Translations under genes and position numbers: made by a program
Shown: piece after piece, positions 10,546-21,100 of the stretch
How the letters are laid out: every line of letters begins with the position of its first letter
Numbering within the stretch: position 1 is the stretch's first letter
The notes under the pieces: model-generated
Told to the model about the DNA's origin: nothing
The model's database searches: none
Seen by the model: only the letters and a program-made list of their open reading frames with translations
Assembly (NCBI RefSeq): GCF_004359215.1
Contig: NC_090623.1
Location: 576,352 to 640,351, forward strand
Length of the DNA stretch: 64,000 bases
DNA from: Bremia lactucae
Lineage: Eukaryota; Oomycota; Peronosporomycetes; Peronosporales; Peronosporaceae
Direction: 5' to 3'

Positions 10546-12321
10546 TCACGCTTCCTCGTCAGAAGCCTCGACAAGCACGAAACCGGAAGCACTCGTCTCA
10601 GCAGTAGTCTTTCCAATTGCTGGATGAAGCTGCTTGTACGTGGCTACTTTAGCTTGCAAACTACGTTGCATCATCCGTGCCTCCTGCGCTTCCTGAACGA
10701 GTGCTGCTAAATTTACTTGTGAGTACGGCTGCAAGCGCTTGACCTCCTGTACTAACATCGTCTTGTGAGCCCGTAGCGTGGAGTTTTGCTTCTCCAGCTC
10801 GGTCAATTTTGCCGATTGCTGAGCGTATTTTTCACGCCATGAAGCCGCCTCGATTTGAATCGCTGCTAAGTGCCCTTCAAGCTCCATATTCTTGACGGAT
10901 CGCCATAGACACTGCTCTTGGAAGCTGGCACATAATCTTTGGGCTTGCTCTAACTCAGTTGACAATTGTCTTTCTGGTGGCATTTCTAAATTTGCAGCAC
11001 GTGGAGTCCTTGCTGAGCTTTTCGATACCTTGCTTGCCACGCTGTCACATTGAAGTTGGGTGATGGCCTCCAAATTGGCTTTATAAATCTCATCACTAAT
11101 CTGAACGCGGTCCAATGCACTCTTGAGCTCCTTCTTTGTAAGCGTGAGACTCGCTTCAAGATGCATCTATAGAATACCACATACAGTTATGCAATAGGTA
11201 CTTACAAAACAAGAAGCCGTACGAACCACTTGCGCTTCAAGCTGAGACGTTTGTTCTTCTAGCGTAGCAGTCTCAACTTGCATCGTCTTTTCAAGATTTT
11301 CGTCGGATAAATTGTTCACTTTATTTAACGTTGCTTCATTTTCGTCGTCTTGCCAATCGAGGATCTCGCTCAGCGACGTAACATCCGATGCACTTACAAA
11401 ATGATGCAGCCACTCGACAGTATTCACACGATTCAACTCACTTGCAACGTCCAGCACTTCCGCCGCATGAAACAACGGTAAGACCTTTACCTGAAATTGC
11501 AATGGCTTGCTAATTACACTGCTCGTGTCTACGTTTTCCCATTCCAACGTCACTACACCACGCTTTCGAGTTACAAAGTGTCCATACACAAAACCTTTTT
11601 CTTCATTCTCAGTCATGAATTCGCAGAGTGTCCGGTAATAAAAGACTTCAGTTATTGCCTCTCGAAAGTCTAATTTTGCATTATCTCGGACACTAAACGG
11701 ATCTGTGTGGATCAAAGTATCATCACCACTTTTAAATGCGGCGCTAAACTCGATTCCAGTGCCTTGAGACGTAAATTTCCACACCACGAGCTGGTTCTCG
11801 TCAACGGCCACTGGATGCTCAAGCATACAACCAGGAGTAACTTTTTCAGTTAGTAATTCTTCCCCAGCTGCGCTTATTTGATTCTCTACGACATCTCTGT
11901 AGCTTTTGTGGCTTGTTAGAAAATTTGCATTAAAAAAGGTTTTGACAGCACCAGATAACGAATAAATCTCGCAATCTGCCATTAATGAACGTAGAAATCC
12001 TTCTAATACAAATGCTAGTCGAATCCCAAGCTGTTTCGAAGGGTAGAAACTTGGTTTGTCATCGCAGTATGCCCCAATTGCCGATAGTAGAGATGAAAAT
12101 GAGTCAGAGGTTCCATTTGTCCTCGATTCAAGCTGCAACTGCCCCGCTAAGTATTGGAAATCACGTAGTGTCCGCCTTACGAGACGAAAGTGACCGTCAT
12201 GGTGCAGTAGCACGAATGATACGGCGTTAAGGGATGGAGAACATGGCGCCTCTACGGCTAGATCGAGTGTCATGTTTTGGACAATATTAACGTGCGCAGA
12301 ATTTACCATAGAAGGACACAA
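10546..12321 (-). CDS. PX-like / GOLD-like coiled-coil protein with a 39-nt intron
   Basis: Two exons: 12,321-11,206 and 11,166-10,546. The intron 11,205-11,167 begins GTAAGT, contains GCATAACT as a plausible branch point and ends CTATAG. It is phase 0 and its last codon is an in-frame TAG. Product about 578 aa. Residues 10-130 look like a phox-homology domain (hydrophobic strands, then VRRTLRDFQYLAGQL), which in known proteins binds phosphoinositides. Residues about 150-300 look like a GOLD-type beta sandwich (LVVWKFTSQGTGIEFSAAF ... GVVTLEWENVD). From about 340 on, and throughout exon 2, the sequence is heptad-rich coiled coil (LEKTMQVETATLEEQTSQLEA; LEKQNSTLRAHKTML). This suggests a peripheral membrane adaptor or tether in endosomal or Golgi traffic. 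Domain names are by eye, not by profile search. Met5 (12,309) is an alternative start. Confidence 0.6.
11167..11205 (-). other. 39-nt spliceosomal intron (inferred)
   Basis: Canonical GTAAGT donor and TAG acceptor, with the branch-point-like GCATAAC 18 nt before the acceptor-side end. The frame is the same on both sides. Retention would add 12 residues and then a stop, removing the C-terminal coiled coil. Confidence 0.6.
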
Positions 12322-13066
12322 TTCGAATCATGCTCTTATCTTGATGAAATAGTAATTACAACAAAAAGTCTTTTTTAATATAGTGCTGACATTTAGTTCT
12401 CTCCACTTGTCCACTTCGGAACTGTAAACGTGGGTCTCGCACGCTAAAAGCTTCCGGCAATACACAGAGGTGCCCATGCATTGCGGATGCCTTGAAAAAG
12501 CTAAATATTACTCGATGAAAATAATTTCAATAAAGAATTTTGAGCCCAAAACATCCTCTTTTTTGACATTTGAAAGTATGTTTAAAATGTATTGAAATTT
12601 AATATTACCGGTATAACCTTTTCCAGGCTTCAATGTAATACTTAAGTCTTGTGACAAGGGCGGTCGGTCGGTTTGGAGGCAAAAACAAACAAGCTTTATC
12701 GGCAAGGATGTCGTACTCTCATTCATAGTAGCTTGGACACACGTTGTCCTTGTATGGCAAGCAGGCTGTATCTGAAACACCCACGATTAGACTTCTCGCG
12801 AATTCTGACGCTAATTCACACAGATTACGGTTTCCTTACGCGAATCGACCACTCCAAGGCGGACATCGGATGTAAGAGCAATATTAAAACAGCCACACGG
12901 ATTGAACTTTTTAGTCTAAAACAATTATTGGAGTATAACAAGAAACAGTCGCTGATTATTGTAAATTAATTGAATCTATCAAGTATACGTCAAAAACAAA
13001 AAAAGGTGCGGTTTTGCAAAACTAAGCCTTTTCGTACCTCAGTTCCGAAGCTAGTGGTAGAGCGCT
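12322..13066. other. Divergent intergenic region of PX gene and LC8 gene
   Basis: 745 bp between two start codons pointing away from each other, so it should hold both promoters. AT-rich. Open frames at 12,508-12,780 and 12,673-12,969 have no recognisable motif and are not called. Confidence 0.35.
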
Positions 13067-13336
13067 ATGTCTGAGTGCAAGGCCGTAATCAAGAATGCAG
13101 ACATGCAGGAAGATATGCAGCAGGATGCTGTGGACTGTGCGAGTCAGGCGCTCGAGATGTACAACATTGAAAAAGACATTGCTGCTTTTATCAAGAAAGA
13201 GTTCGACAAGAAGTACAACCCCACATGGCACTGTATCGTAGGACGCAACTTCGGTTCGTACGTGACGCACGAAACGAAGCACTTCATCTATTTTTACTTG
13301 GGCCAGGTGGCCATTTTGCTTTTTAAGTCGGGTTAA
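13067..13336 (+). CDS. DYNLL: Dynein light chain LC8 (DYNLL type)
   Basis: 89 aa, exactly the family's usual length. The C-terminal half ([19 protein letters not shown], then [17 protein letters not shown]) matches animal LC8 as I know it nearly residue for residue, and the [19 protein letters not shown] helix is also conserved. LC8 is a homodimeric hub protein. It is part of the dynein motor tail and binds short linear motifs in many partners through the groove formed by the [11 protein letters not shown] strand. Single exon; the start is fixed by family length. It converges with the zinc-finger gene, with 128 bp between stop codons. Confidence 0.97.
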   Translation: MSECKAVIKNADMQEDMQQDAVDCASQALEMYNIEKDIAAFIKKEFDKKYNPTWHCIVGRNFGSYVTHETKHFIYFYLGQVAILLFKSG

Positions 13337-13464
13337 GAACGTCGCAGAGTCCGAGCCGAAGCGATACACCTGACCAGGTAGCAGCGGCTAGCAATAAATA
13401 ATCTTTTTACCGTGAAATCCTATTCACACCAAACCGAATCGCAAGATGGCGACGTCTACTATAC

Positions 13465-14358
13465 CTACATCATGCAGCATTTGTCTTGGTCACGAACGTT
13501 TTGTTCCGTAGTCACAGCCTCTGTATGTGCCGTTTCCGCGTGCTGAATTAGAGCCGTGACTGTAGAAAAGATAGCGCGACATTGAGGACACACTTCATGG
13601 CCACTTGGACCTACTTGGTCAGTATGACGCGGCACAGTAGAAGCAGATAGTCGTCTAGGAACCGCCGTGTCCGGATGCGCACGGTTTATATGCGCAATTA
13701 GCTGACTAACGTACGCGAACCTTTGCTGGCACATGGGGCACACATCGGCGCTTGCATTGCTCGCATTTCCAGCAGCCTTAACAGTCTGAACGACCGAAGA
13801 CACGGCTGACTTTGTACTCTTGACAACCAAGCCTGCAACACTCTGTGCGTTCTGCTGGAAGTTCTTTGGTTTTGCAGAGCTCGAAGGTCGAGACGTCAGA
13901 CCTCCAAGCCACTGCTGCCTCTGAGCCTGATTCTTTGATTCGCAATCATGATCAGCCTCGAATCGATGCTTAAGACACACGTCTTGAGCGCATTTGTTGC
14001 AATGGAACTGGTTTGATGCAAGCAGCAACTCACGGCAACCGTTAGCAGCGCAGCGCTTTTTCTTTGGTTTCTTCTGTTTCAGCTGCTGCTGACGATAATA
14101 CTTCTCACGCGTGCATGATCCCACACGCACGTGGTCCTCCCAAACAGCATTCACATCTTGCGCAGCCGTCCATCGAATGAGCTGCTTACACACAGGACAT
14201 TGCACCACGCGGCGGTCGTGGCTGCCAGCTTGACGACACTCGTGAGTGTCGTAGGTCCGATGCTCAAGACAAAAGACGCCGCTGCAGCAATCGCACGTGA
14301 ATGGAAGGAAGTCCTGCTGATTACACGCAGGCATGGAGCAGTGTGCACCAATGTCCAT
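13465..14358 (-). CDS. AN1-type/C2H2 zinc-finger protein (ZFAND2/AIRAP-like) with C-terminal CCMM
   Basis: 297 aa from the Met at 14,358, chosen because the family begins with a short lead into the first AN1 finger; the frame extends upstream to 14,472 with residues unlike the family. First AN1 finger at about residues 5-43 (CSMPAC...CDCC...CLEH...THEC), a linker with CPVC...DH...C, and a second AN1 finger at about 100-140 (CAANGC...CNKC...CLKH...DHDC). Two C2H2 fingers follow near the C terminus (CPMCQQRF...H...H and CPQCRAIF...H...H). ZFAND2 proteins work with the proteasome and p97 under proteotoxic stress. The last four residues are CCMM, a possible CaaX prenylation signal; AIRAPL (ZFAND2B) is known to be prenylated. 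The family's ubiquitin-interacting motifs are not obvious here. Confidence 0.85.
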   Translation of the reverse strand: MDIGAHCSMPACNQQDFLPFTCDCCSGVFCLEHRTYDTHECRQAGSHDRRVVQCPVCKQLIRWTAAQDVNAVWEDHVRVGSCTREKYYRQQQLKQKKPKKKRCAANGCRELLLASNQFHCNKCAQDVCLKHRFEADHDCESKNQAQRQQWLGGLTSRPSSSAKPKNFQQNAQSVAGLVVKSTKSAVSSVVQTVKAAGNASNASADVCPMCQQRFAYVSQLIAHINRAHPDTAVPRRLSASTVPRHTDQVGPSGHEVCPQCRAIFSTVTALIQHAETAHTEAVTTEQNVRDQDKCCMM

Positions 14359-14561
14359 CCTGTGTATTAGGATGAAAGGCAGAAGAAGGGGCTTAAGGCT
14401 AAAGACAGAGAGGTAGAGTGTCGTAGTGAAGTTGCAGAAACGATTAAGGAAGTGGGCGAGGATTTTAACCAATTACAAGCGTGATCTCGGTTTGCATCAT
14501 CCAATCCAATGGGGAAATGATTTTCTACTAGCGTCCATTAGATAACAAAGCCGACTCGGCG
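14359..14561. promoter_or_regulatory. Divergent promoter region, zinc-finger gene / bL35m gene
   Basis: 203 bp between two start codons facing away from each other, so both promoters must lie here or overlap the genes. It contains CCAAT-like strings (CATCCAATCCAATGG near 14,500). Functional elements are not demonstrable from sequence. Confidence 0.35.
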
Positions 14562-15012
14562 ATGGCGCTCTTCCGGTTAGCTCTCGATTACTTGCTGGCA
14601 TCATACACGTCAGTGATCATTGTTAATGCTTTTGTGCCACTCTTTCAGATCCCTTGTCCGCCAATTTGGAGCTCTGTCTGTCGCACGACCCCTCGCCACT
14701 CAAATGCCGCGCTTTCGTACCACGGCCCCGGTCTCGTGCGCTCCCTTACTTTTTGTTTCAACGCTAGCTATGCGCACAGGCATGTGCTTTCCACAGCTGC
14801 AAGCTCGTGCTATGGGCTACAAGCTCAAAACCAAGTCGGCAGTCAAGAAGCGCTTTAAGGTGAACCGGAATGGTCTTGTCAAGCGTGCACAGGCCAATAA
14901 ACGTCACATTGCAACGAAGAAGACGCGCGAGCGCATTCGTCGTCTGGGCAAGCCCGTATTTGTGCAAGGCAAGATCCGTAAAAACATACTTCGAATGCTT
15001 GGCAAGAAATAA
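14562..15012 (+). CDS. MRPL35: Mitochondrial large-subunit ribosomal protein bL35m
   Basis: Two exons: 14,562-14,575 and 14,649-15,012, with a 73-nt intron (GTTAGC...TTTCAG, phase 2). The spliced product is about 125 aa. It starts MALFR+[14 protein letters not shown], an arginine-rich amphipathic presequence with no acidic residue, as expected for mitochondrial import. The mature part (about residues 60-125) is a bL35 domain: [17 protein letters not shown], then [19 protein letters not shown], ending in a basic tail. Without the intron the ORF would start at 14,620 with a less basic leader. The splice model explains why the upstream ATG 14,562 sits in another frame. The donor GTTAG is unusual, so the intron is inferred. 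bL35 sits in the large subunit of the mitoribosome. Confidence 0.85.
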
Positions 15013-15399
15013 AATAGACCTAGTACCATTTTCTATTGAAAGAGCAGCAATGTTACTAATATTAAATTGTTATGTAGTGAGCTGACAAAATTCTTCAAGA
15101 AACGCTAGTTGCTACTCCTACTCCTATAAGTAATAGAGTTGATTCAAGGATTGCTTCATGACCTCAGAACATGCTTAGAAGCAAGAATCAGCACCGGCTT
15201 GTCGAGGCACTCCCAAGTTGCTGGTCTTTTCATACGAATTAATATCGCAAGCTTAATCTAAAAAAAAATCAAGCTACAGTACTGCATAATTTACAGCCAG
15301 TGCTACCCTATGATTTAATATGGACATTCTCGTTTTTTGGCCAATCACGTGACACATATTGAAGTTGCAGTTGTCTAGAAAGCTGCAAGTGCTACCTAC
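15013..15399. other. 3' flank of bL35m, no gene
   Basis: 387 bp; AATAAA at the end of the coding sequence may serve as a poly(A) signal. No further frame, RNA or repeat was recognised before the LTR. Confidence 0.35.
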
Positions 15400-15835
15400 T
15401 GTAGGCGGGCACGTCTATTGCGGCCACACTCTACTTAAGCACATACCTTAGCACAGCGAGGAAGCGGGTTGACCGTCTTCTCTCACGTGCAGTGAGGTAG
15501 TTGTCGGGCGCCCAAGCACCCCACCCAAATAACTAGACGCCTTAGTTAAGTGACATCACGGGAGCGGTAATCCGGCTCCACGTGCGCACTTGTGTACTAG
15601 AAAGTAATTATCAGACTGATTTATAGTTAATAGTATTGGATATATAACCTATTTTAACCAATCATAAATGCCATCTCTGTAGAGATATTTGAGCGTATTA
15701 TTCTAAATGACTCGGATCTTGGATGACGCTAGGCATCATCCCTCCTAATGTGAATGCACCCATGTGCATCACATAGTACACAAAGTGTAAGTAACGGGGA
15801 TTGTGTAACATAGGGCAACTTTAGCTTGTAACAGA
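15400..15835 (-). repeat. Family-B LTR, reversed
   Basis: The reverse complement begins TGTTACAAGC, follows the block order of the LTR at 44,695-45,210 (GCTAAAGTTGCCCTA, then GCATTCACATTAG, then GGATGA..TCATCC, then CTCTACAGAGATGGCAT) and ends GCCCGCCTACA. About 436 bp against 516 bp for the full one. Flanking pentamers CCTAC and GAATC do not match. Its orientation is opposite to the gypsy genes that follow, so it is not their own 5' LTR. Confidence 0.65.
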
Positions 15836-15989
15836 ATCGGCCAACGATCACGGCGAAATCACGGGGTCGAAGACGAAGGAGAACGTGCGGGAGGACTGGA
15901 GGCAGATCGTCGTCAGCCAGACTGTCATCACTACTCTCAGACACGGATTGCCGGCGATAGCTATGATTGTGGACGAAATTTGGAAATCG

Positions 15990-18126
15990 GACGTCGGATT
16001 GGGCAGTTTGATCATCGCTGAGCGTGTGCGTGAGGATGAGCCTCAATATCGATTGGGCTCATTTCTCCCATCTCTCCGATCATCATCGGGATTTGGCTGA
16101 GCACATGGCGCAGCGACTTGGTGAACAAGCTCTGGAGAGGCTCTTAAGTAGTCTTCGTGAGCAACATGTTGCTCAGTTGGAGCAGTTTGAGGCGTTCGTG
16201 CTCAGACAGCAAAGAATCGCGTTCGAGGCACAGAGCCATGATGCGGCGAAGTATGTCACTTAGACTCAGGATGAGCTTAGGCGAGAGCAGGCTTGGAGCA
16301 AGGCTCTCAACAGAGCTGCTAAACTGCTCTCCGCTCGGCCGCATCAGCCGAGGCCCATTCGGATGGACCCGCCCAAGTTGGATGAAAACGCAGCGCACAC
16401 GATTGTTCACTGACTGTTAGCCGTGGAGCAATGCGATGTGGCGCAGCTCATCGATGACAAGAGCCGGATGGTGTCGTTCGCCATGTCGCATCTGCGCGAT
16501 AAAGCTCCAGAGTGGGTATTTCGTCGCTTATGGCAGACGGAAAGGCTATCCCTACATGGGCCACCCTTTCTAGTAGAATATGCACCCCAATCTTAGGCAT
16601 GCCATGGTTGGCAAACACAAACCAAGGATAGACTGGCGTACACGCACAGTTACGAGCACAACGAAGGACACACTCCTGCGAGAGGCATATGCAACTGATG
16701 TCGTGTCGAACACAGTTGAAAGTGCGTTGACGGATGTCAAACGTCACCAAGTCCCACCCAGCTCGTAGAGACTGGGGTAGTGAAAAGGACGATGAGAGGT
16801 AGTCATGCGTCGAAATATCCTGCACAGAGCTAAAGCCTGTGGCAGTTGACGGCGAGCTGACAAGAAGTCAAGCGTCGCATGAACCGGAACAGTGCCCAGA
16901 GCCTCCAAGCGACTGAAAGGAGCGCGTTAGCCGACAGCAACGGCACCGTTCCCAGTCACAGGGTCCGGCTACCCTAAAATAGAGACCCCACAGATAAGGA
17001 CGACTAAAGGCACCTCCAAAAGAATGAATTTCAAGCAGTCTCAATTGAAGACGACGGGCCATCAAACACATGTTCGAGGCCCCAAAACAAAATAGCGCAG
17101 CTCCACAGTTAAGGAGCTCCACCACATCTTAAAATCTGCCAAGGAGATAGTGAAACCCTTGGAGACGTCGTGAGATCTATTCCTATTTGAATTAAGGGTA
17201 GGAAAGATCCACAAAGTATTCACGCCAGTTCTAAAAGAGAACTTGGTGGACTGTACTCGTCGTCCACAATGGACGAGAGCGTCCTAGAAACGGACAGAAA
17301 GAAACGGTTCGCTGCTCAAGGCTGGGATGCCTTGAGAGACAGTCCGTTCTTTGAGGTTCTGTGGGAACATCGTGATGTGTTCCAAGAAGAAGTGCCGAGC
17401 CGCCTACCTGCCGATAGGATTATCGGGCACATAATTGATCTGGAACCTGGCACCAAGTATTGCGTGACCAGGCAATGGCCGTTGCCGAAGAAACAAGTCG
17501 ATTATATCGATGAATTCTTGGACAAGCGAGCCAAGGCGGGACATGTACGTGAGAGTAAATCGCCTCAGACCTTTGGTGTGCGTAAAGCCACAGGTGGATG
17601 GCGCGTGATTCATGCTTTCAATAAGCTGAACACGGCGACCATACCGGCGCAAACACAAATCCGCGGAAAGATGTTTTGTTGAACTCCATGGAAAATGAAC
17701 TATCTTTTCCGCGTTGGATTTAAAAGATGGCTACTACCAGGTACTCATAAGAGAGTCCGATATAGCCAAAACGTCAGTAAGCACCCGGTATGCTTAGAAA
17801 GTGGCTTGTGATGCCCCAAGGTTTGAAAAGCGCACCAGCGACATACAACCAAGTGGTGGTTCACGTGATGCGTCAGCAACCTTCCTACGCGCCCCATTAC
17901 TTGGACGATGTATTCGTGCATAGTAGGGCGGATGACGGGCTGAGAGCAATAGAGTCGGACAAGCGTCATTAGACGCGGTGTTGCAGACTCTGGAGGACGC
18001 CTAATTGTACGTCAACTTGCAAAAGTGCGTGCTAAGGGTCCATAAGATACGTGTGCTGGGCTGCATCGTATGTACACATGGTGTACGAGAAGACCCAACC
18101 AAGGTTAAATAAGTAAAGGAATGGTC
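15990..18126 (+). pseudogene. Family-B Ty3/gypsy gag-pol, truncated by a LINE
   Basis: Gag-like frame from about 16,024 (helical, rich in Gln/Glu/Arg; LGEQALERLLSSLREQHV), with stops at 16,261 and 16,410. Protease is not visible. Reverse transcriptase runs from 17,269 (137 aa, ending after WRVIHAFNKLNTATIPAQT) and continues past frameshifts to VMPQGLKSAPATYNQVVVH and the catalytic YLDD at about 17,900. 17,590-18,100 is closely related in nucleotide sequence to 39,950-40,450 of the other family-B element, which lacks the segment upstream of this. Homology stops at AGTAAAGGAATGG (about 18,126), where minus-strand LINE sequence begins. Confidence 0.75.
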
Positions 18127-21100
18127 CACCTCGAAAAACAGCGTTATTCCGCTCACTCGTTAACTGATCAGATAAATGCTGCTCATAAATAGACCAAAGA
18201 CGCTTCCACCACGCAATTCTTGCCTCCAAGTCATCCGGGAGTTGATGATGGATCCGAAGACGCTGCCGTACCGGTAATACCAGCGCTGGACGATTCACAC
18301 TCCCAAGGAAGCTTCGCATTTTCAACGGCCGTACGTCCCGTTCACCGGTCTAATGTCCAATAAGTTTACCCAGCACGCTTGTGCCTTGGGGCAGTCTCAA
18401 AAGATGTGAACCGACGTTTTTTTCAACCGTGACACGCCGATAACGCCCGGCCACTATTGTTGGCCGGACGGCCAGTATGGTAAAGGTTGAGTTGCTTGGT
18501 GGCGATTCTGTAGCACGTCCAGCCCTGATAGTTGGAGAGACCATTGGCATGCTTCCAAACTTGTTACGGGCGTCGATGTGCGGCAGCCTGCTGCCACAAA
18601 TCTAAGTCACAGACGAGGTCCAAACGCCGCAGCAGCGGTCTCAATGTGACAGCAACCAGTCGTTTGTGAAGCGAAAAGGCTTGGCGTAAGAAATACGTCC
18701 GTATATACGCATTCGCGACCGACTCGGCGACGGCGATGATGCCGAGGATGGGAGTAAACTACGACGCCGTGTCGACGCAGTCGCTTGGCTCATAAGAAGC
18801 TTTTTTCGGCTGAAGGAGTAAACAACTTCGTAGGTGCATCGTTAAAAAAATAGCGAATTTCTTCCGCTTTCTGCTGCAGTTGGACTAACCCGTCCGCTAC
18901 GTCCAGGAACCCCGCCCACTTCCCGATCACCCGACCTCGTCGCACCGTGGACCAGGTATAACAGCTAGATGAAAAGGTGCAAGTCAAAGAACCAGCGTAG
19001 GGTTCTAGCGCCAATTCCTCCGCAATGGGGACAGGAGATGATGCCAGCAAGATTGATGTCGCCCAACGACGTAGTTTATGCTGCGAATGGTGAATAGATC
19101 GAGGTCCAGCCGGCGTAATGCAAAAAATATATTCAGTTGGCCCTGTTCGTCGAATGTGCAGGTCCGAGAATGGAGCAGGCCGCGATTCAGTTGTTGATGG
19201 AGGATCTCAGCGGGAGGTCATTGACGTCTCGACTCCACGGTTATTACTCCAGCCCAGTGTCCCTGAAAAGCGATTAAACGCACACTGGATAAGTGTGATG
19301 ATACGATAAAACCCATTCTTCCTCCTCCCACCAGCTACTGGCGCCTTTTAGTATGATGTAATAGTATCTACGGTATCCGCTCGCAGAGAATGGTGGATTG
19401 CTCTTCCGTAGGGTGAAGAAGCATCTCCACGTCCCGGATCCAGGAATCTGTGGACGGTGTCACAAGACAGGAAGAAGCCTCGACCTCCTGAGACCAGCAA
19501 TAAAGATCCATGCTCAAACTTGTCGGCCGGCTTTGATAAGCAAACGAACAGCAGGCGCTAATATATTTGTCATGGGCTTGATACGCTGTGTTTCAATGAC
19601 CACCTCCAATAAGGCCTGACCAACCCCCTGCCTTTGAAATGGTGAAGAGTCGAATGAGTCCACAAAAATTGTACAAGTTGTGATAGCGCGTCGTGCCCAC
19701 TCAGGCATATCAACAACCGCCGCCGTGAACAAAATAGACGGAAGGATGATGAAGTTTAGAATCAACACCCTGTTATCCACACTGGTAGCCACCCTAAAAA
19801 TTGTCATCAGTCGTCATTGATGCTTCCGAATTCAAAGCGTCCAATTGCGATTGTGAAAGTCACTCAGTCCAACTTGATAGCTCAAGTACCGCACGTGTCG
19901 AAGGTTGAAGGACCGGAATGCCTCTCATTTCTGAAATGTGCACTGCCCATTTAAGACAAATGAGCTGACTCTTGGACGGTTGGGCTGTAAGACCGGATAG
20001 GGTCCTAAAGCGAGGAACAAGTGCGAGCGCGAGTGCTAGCTCCAGATGACTGGCCTCGTCTAGAAAGATCGTCAAGTCATCCACAAACACCGAGAACGTT
20101 TGCGGTGCAGGATGTCTCCCACGGACTGGAAGTCCTGACAGATCTGGTGATTGCTGCACCGCGCAACGCTTAACAGCTCCACCACGACCAGGAATAAGCA
20201 GGGGCAAGCGGAAAGCTTTGATGAATGCCTGAGACGACGGAGATGGGACTAGACTATTCCCCATTAATTAGGAATGAGGCCGTAATACTCGTTTACAGCC
20301 AAGCAATAAGCTGATCCGCGAAACCAAATTGGCGAATATCCTCATATGTGAATTCACGATCTACCGTGTCATAAGCCTTGCGGAAGTCTAGCAGGAGGAT
20401 CACGCTGCTGCCGTCGGCTGAGATTGTTGCATCTGATGTAGCAGTCTTCAGTTGAGCGAGCATATCATCACAAGTTGAGACATCTGGCGACTGTGTGCGA
20501 AGCCTTGCTGCAATTCACCAGTAACTTTTAATAACACGCATTGTAATCGTGTCGCCAGCACCTTCGCGAAGACTTTGTAACTAGTTTGGAGTAAGGATAT
20601 CGGGCGGTCGCATCCGCCGAGTCTCCCTTTTCCGCAAGGGTATGATCAAAGCTTCGAGGAAAGAGGGCGGTGGACCATCTCCAGCCATAATTTGATTGCT
20701 GAGCTGGACCGGTGGTTGGACAAGAAGCGCCGACTTTCTAATAATCGATATCCAGCCTGTCCAGTCCAGCCGATTTGTGTCGACTGAGGCCTGAGACGGC
20801 AGTGAGGACTCCTACGTCCATAAAATCAGCCAATAAAATCCGGTTGACGGCAGGCGGCAAGACACGGTCCGTGGGAAAACTGACAAACGCCGAATGGCTG
20901 AGGGCAAGTTCGCGCTGAGCTCCTTGGGATGGAGGGCTCTAAGGACTGTAGACCACGCAAATTTATCGGCGATAGTCATATTCTGGGTGAAAGGCGGTCC
21001 GTGGAGGCGCAAAATTGTTGTGACTGTTAGCGATCGTCAATTCGACTATAAAACCATCGTAAAATGGTCAGCCGTCCGTGCAAACTGATGACTGCGACGC

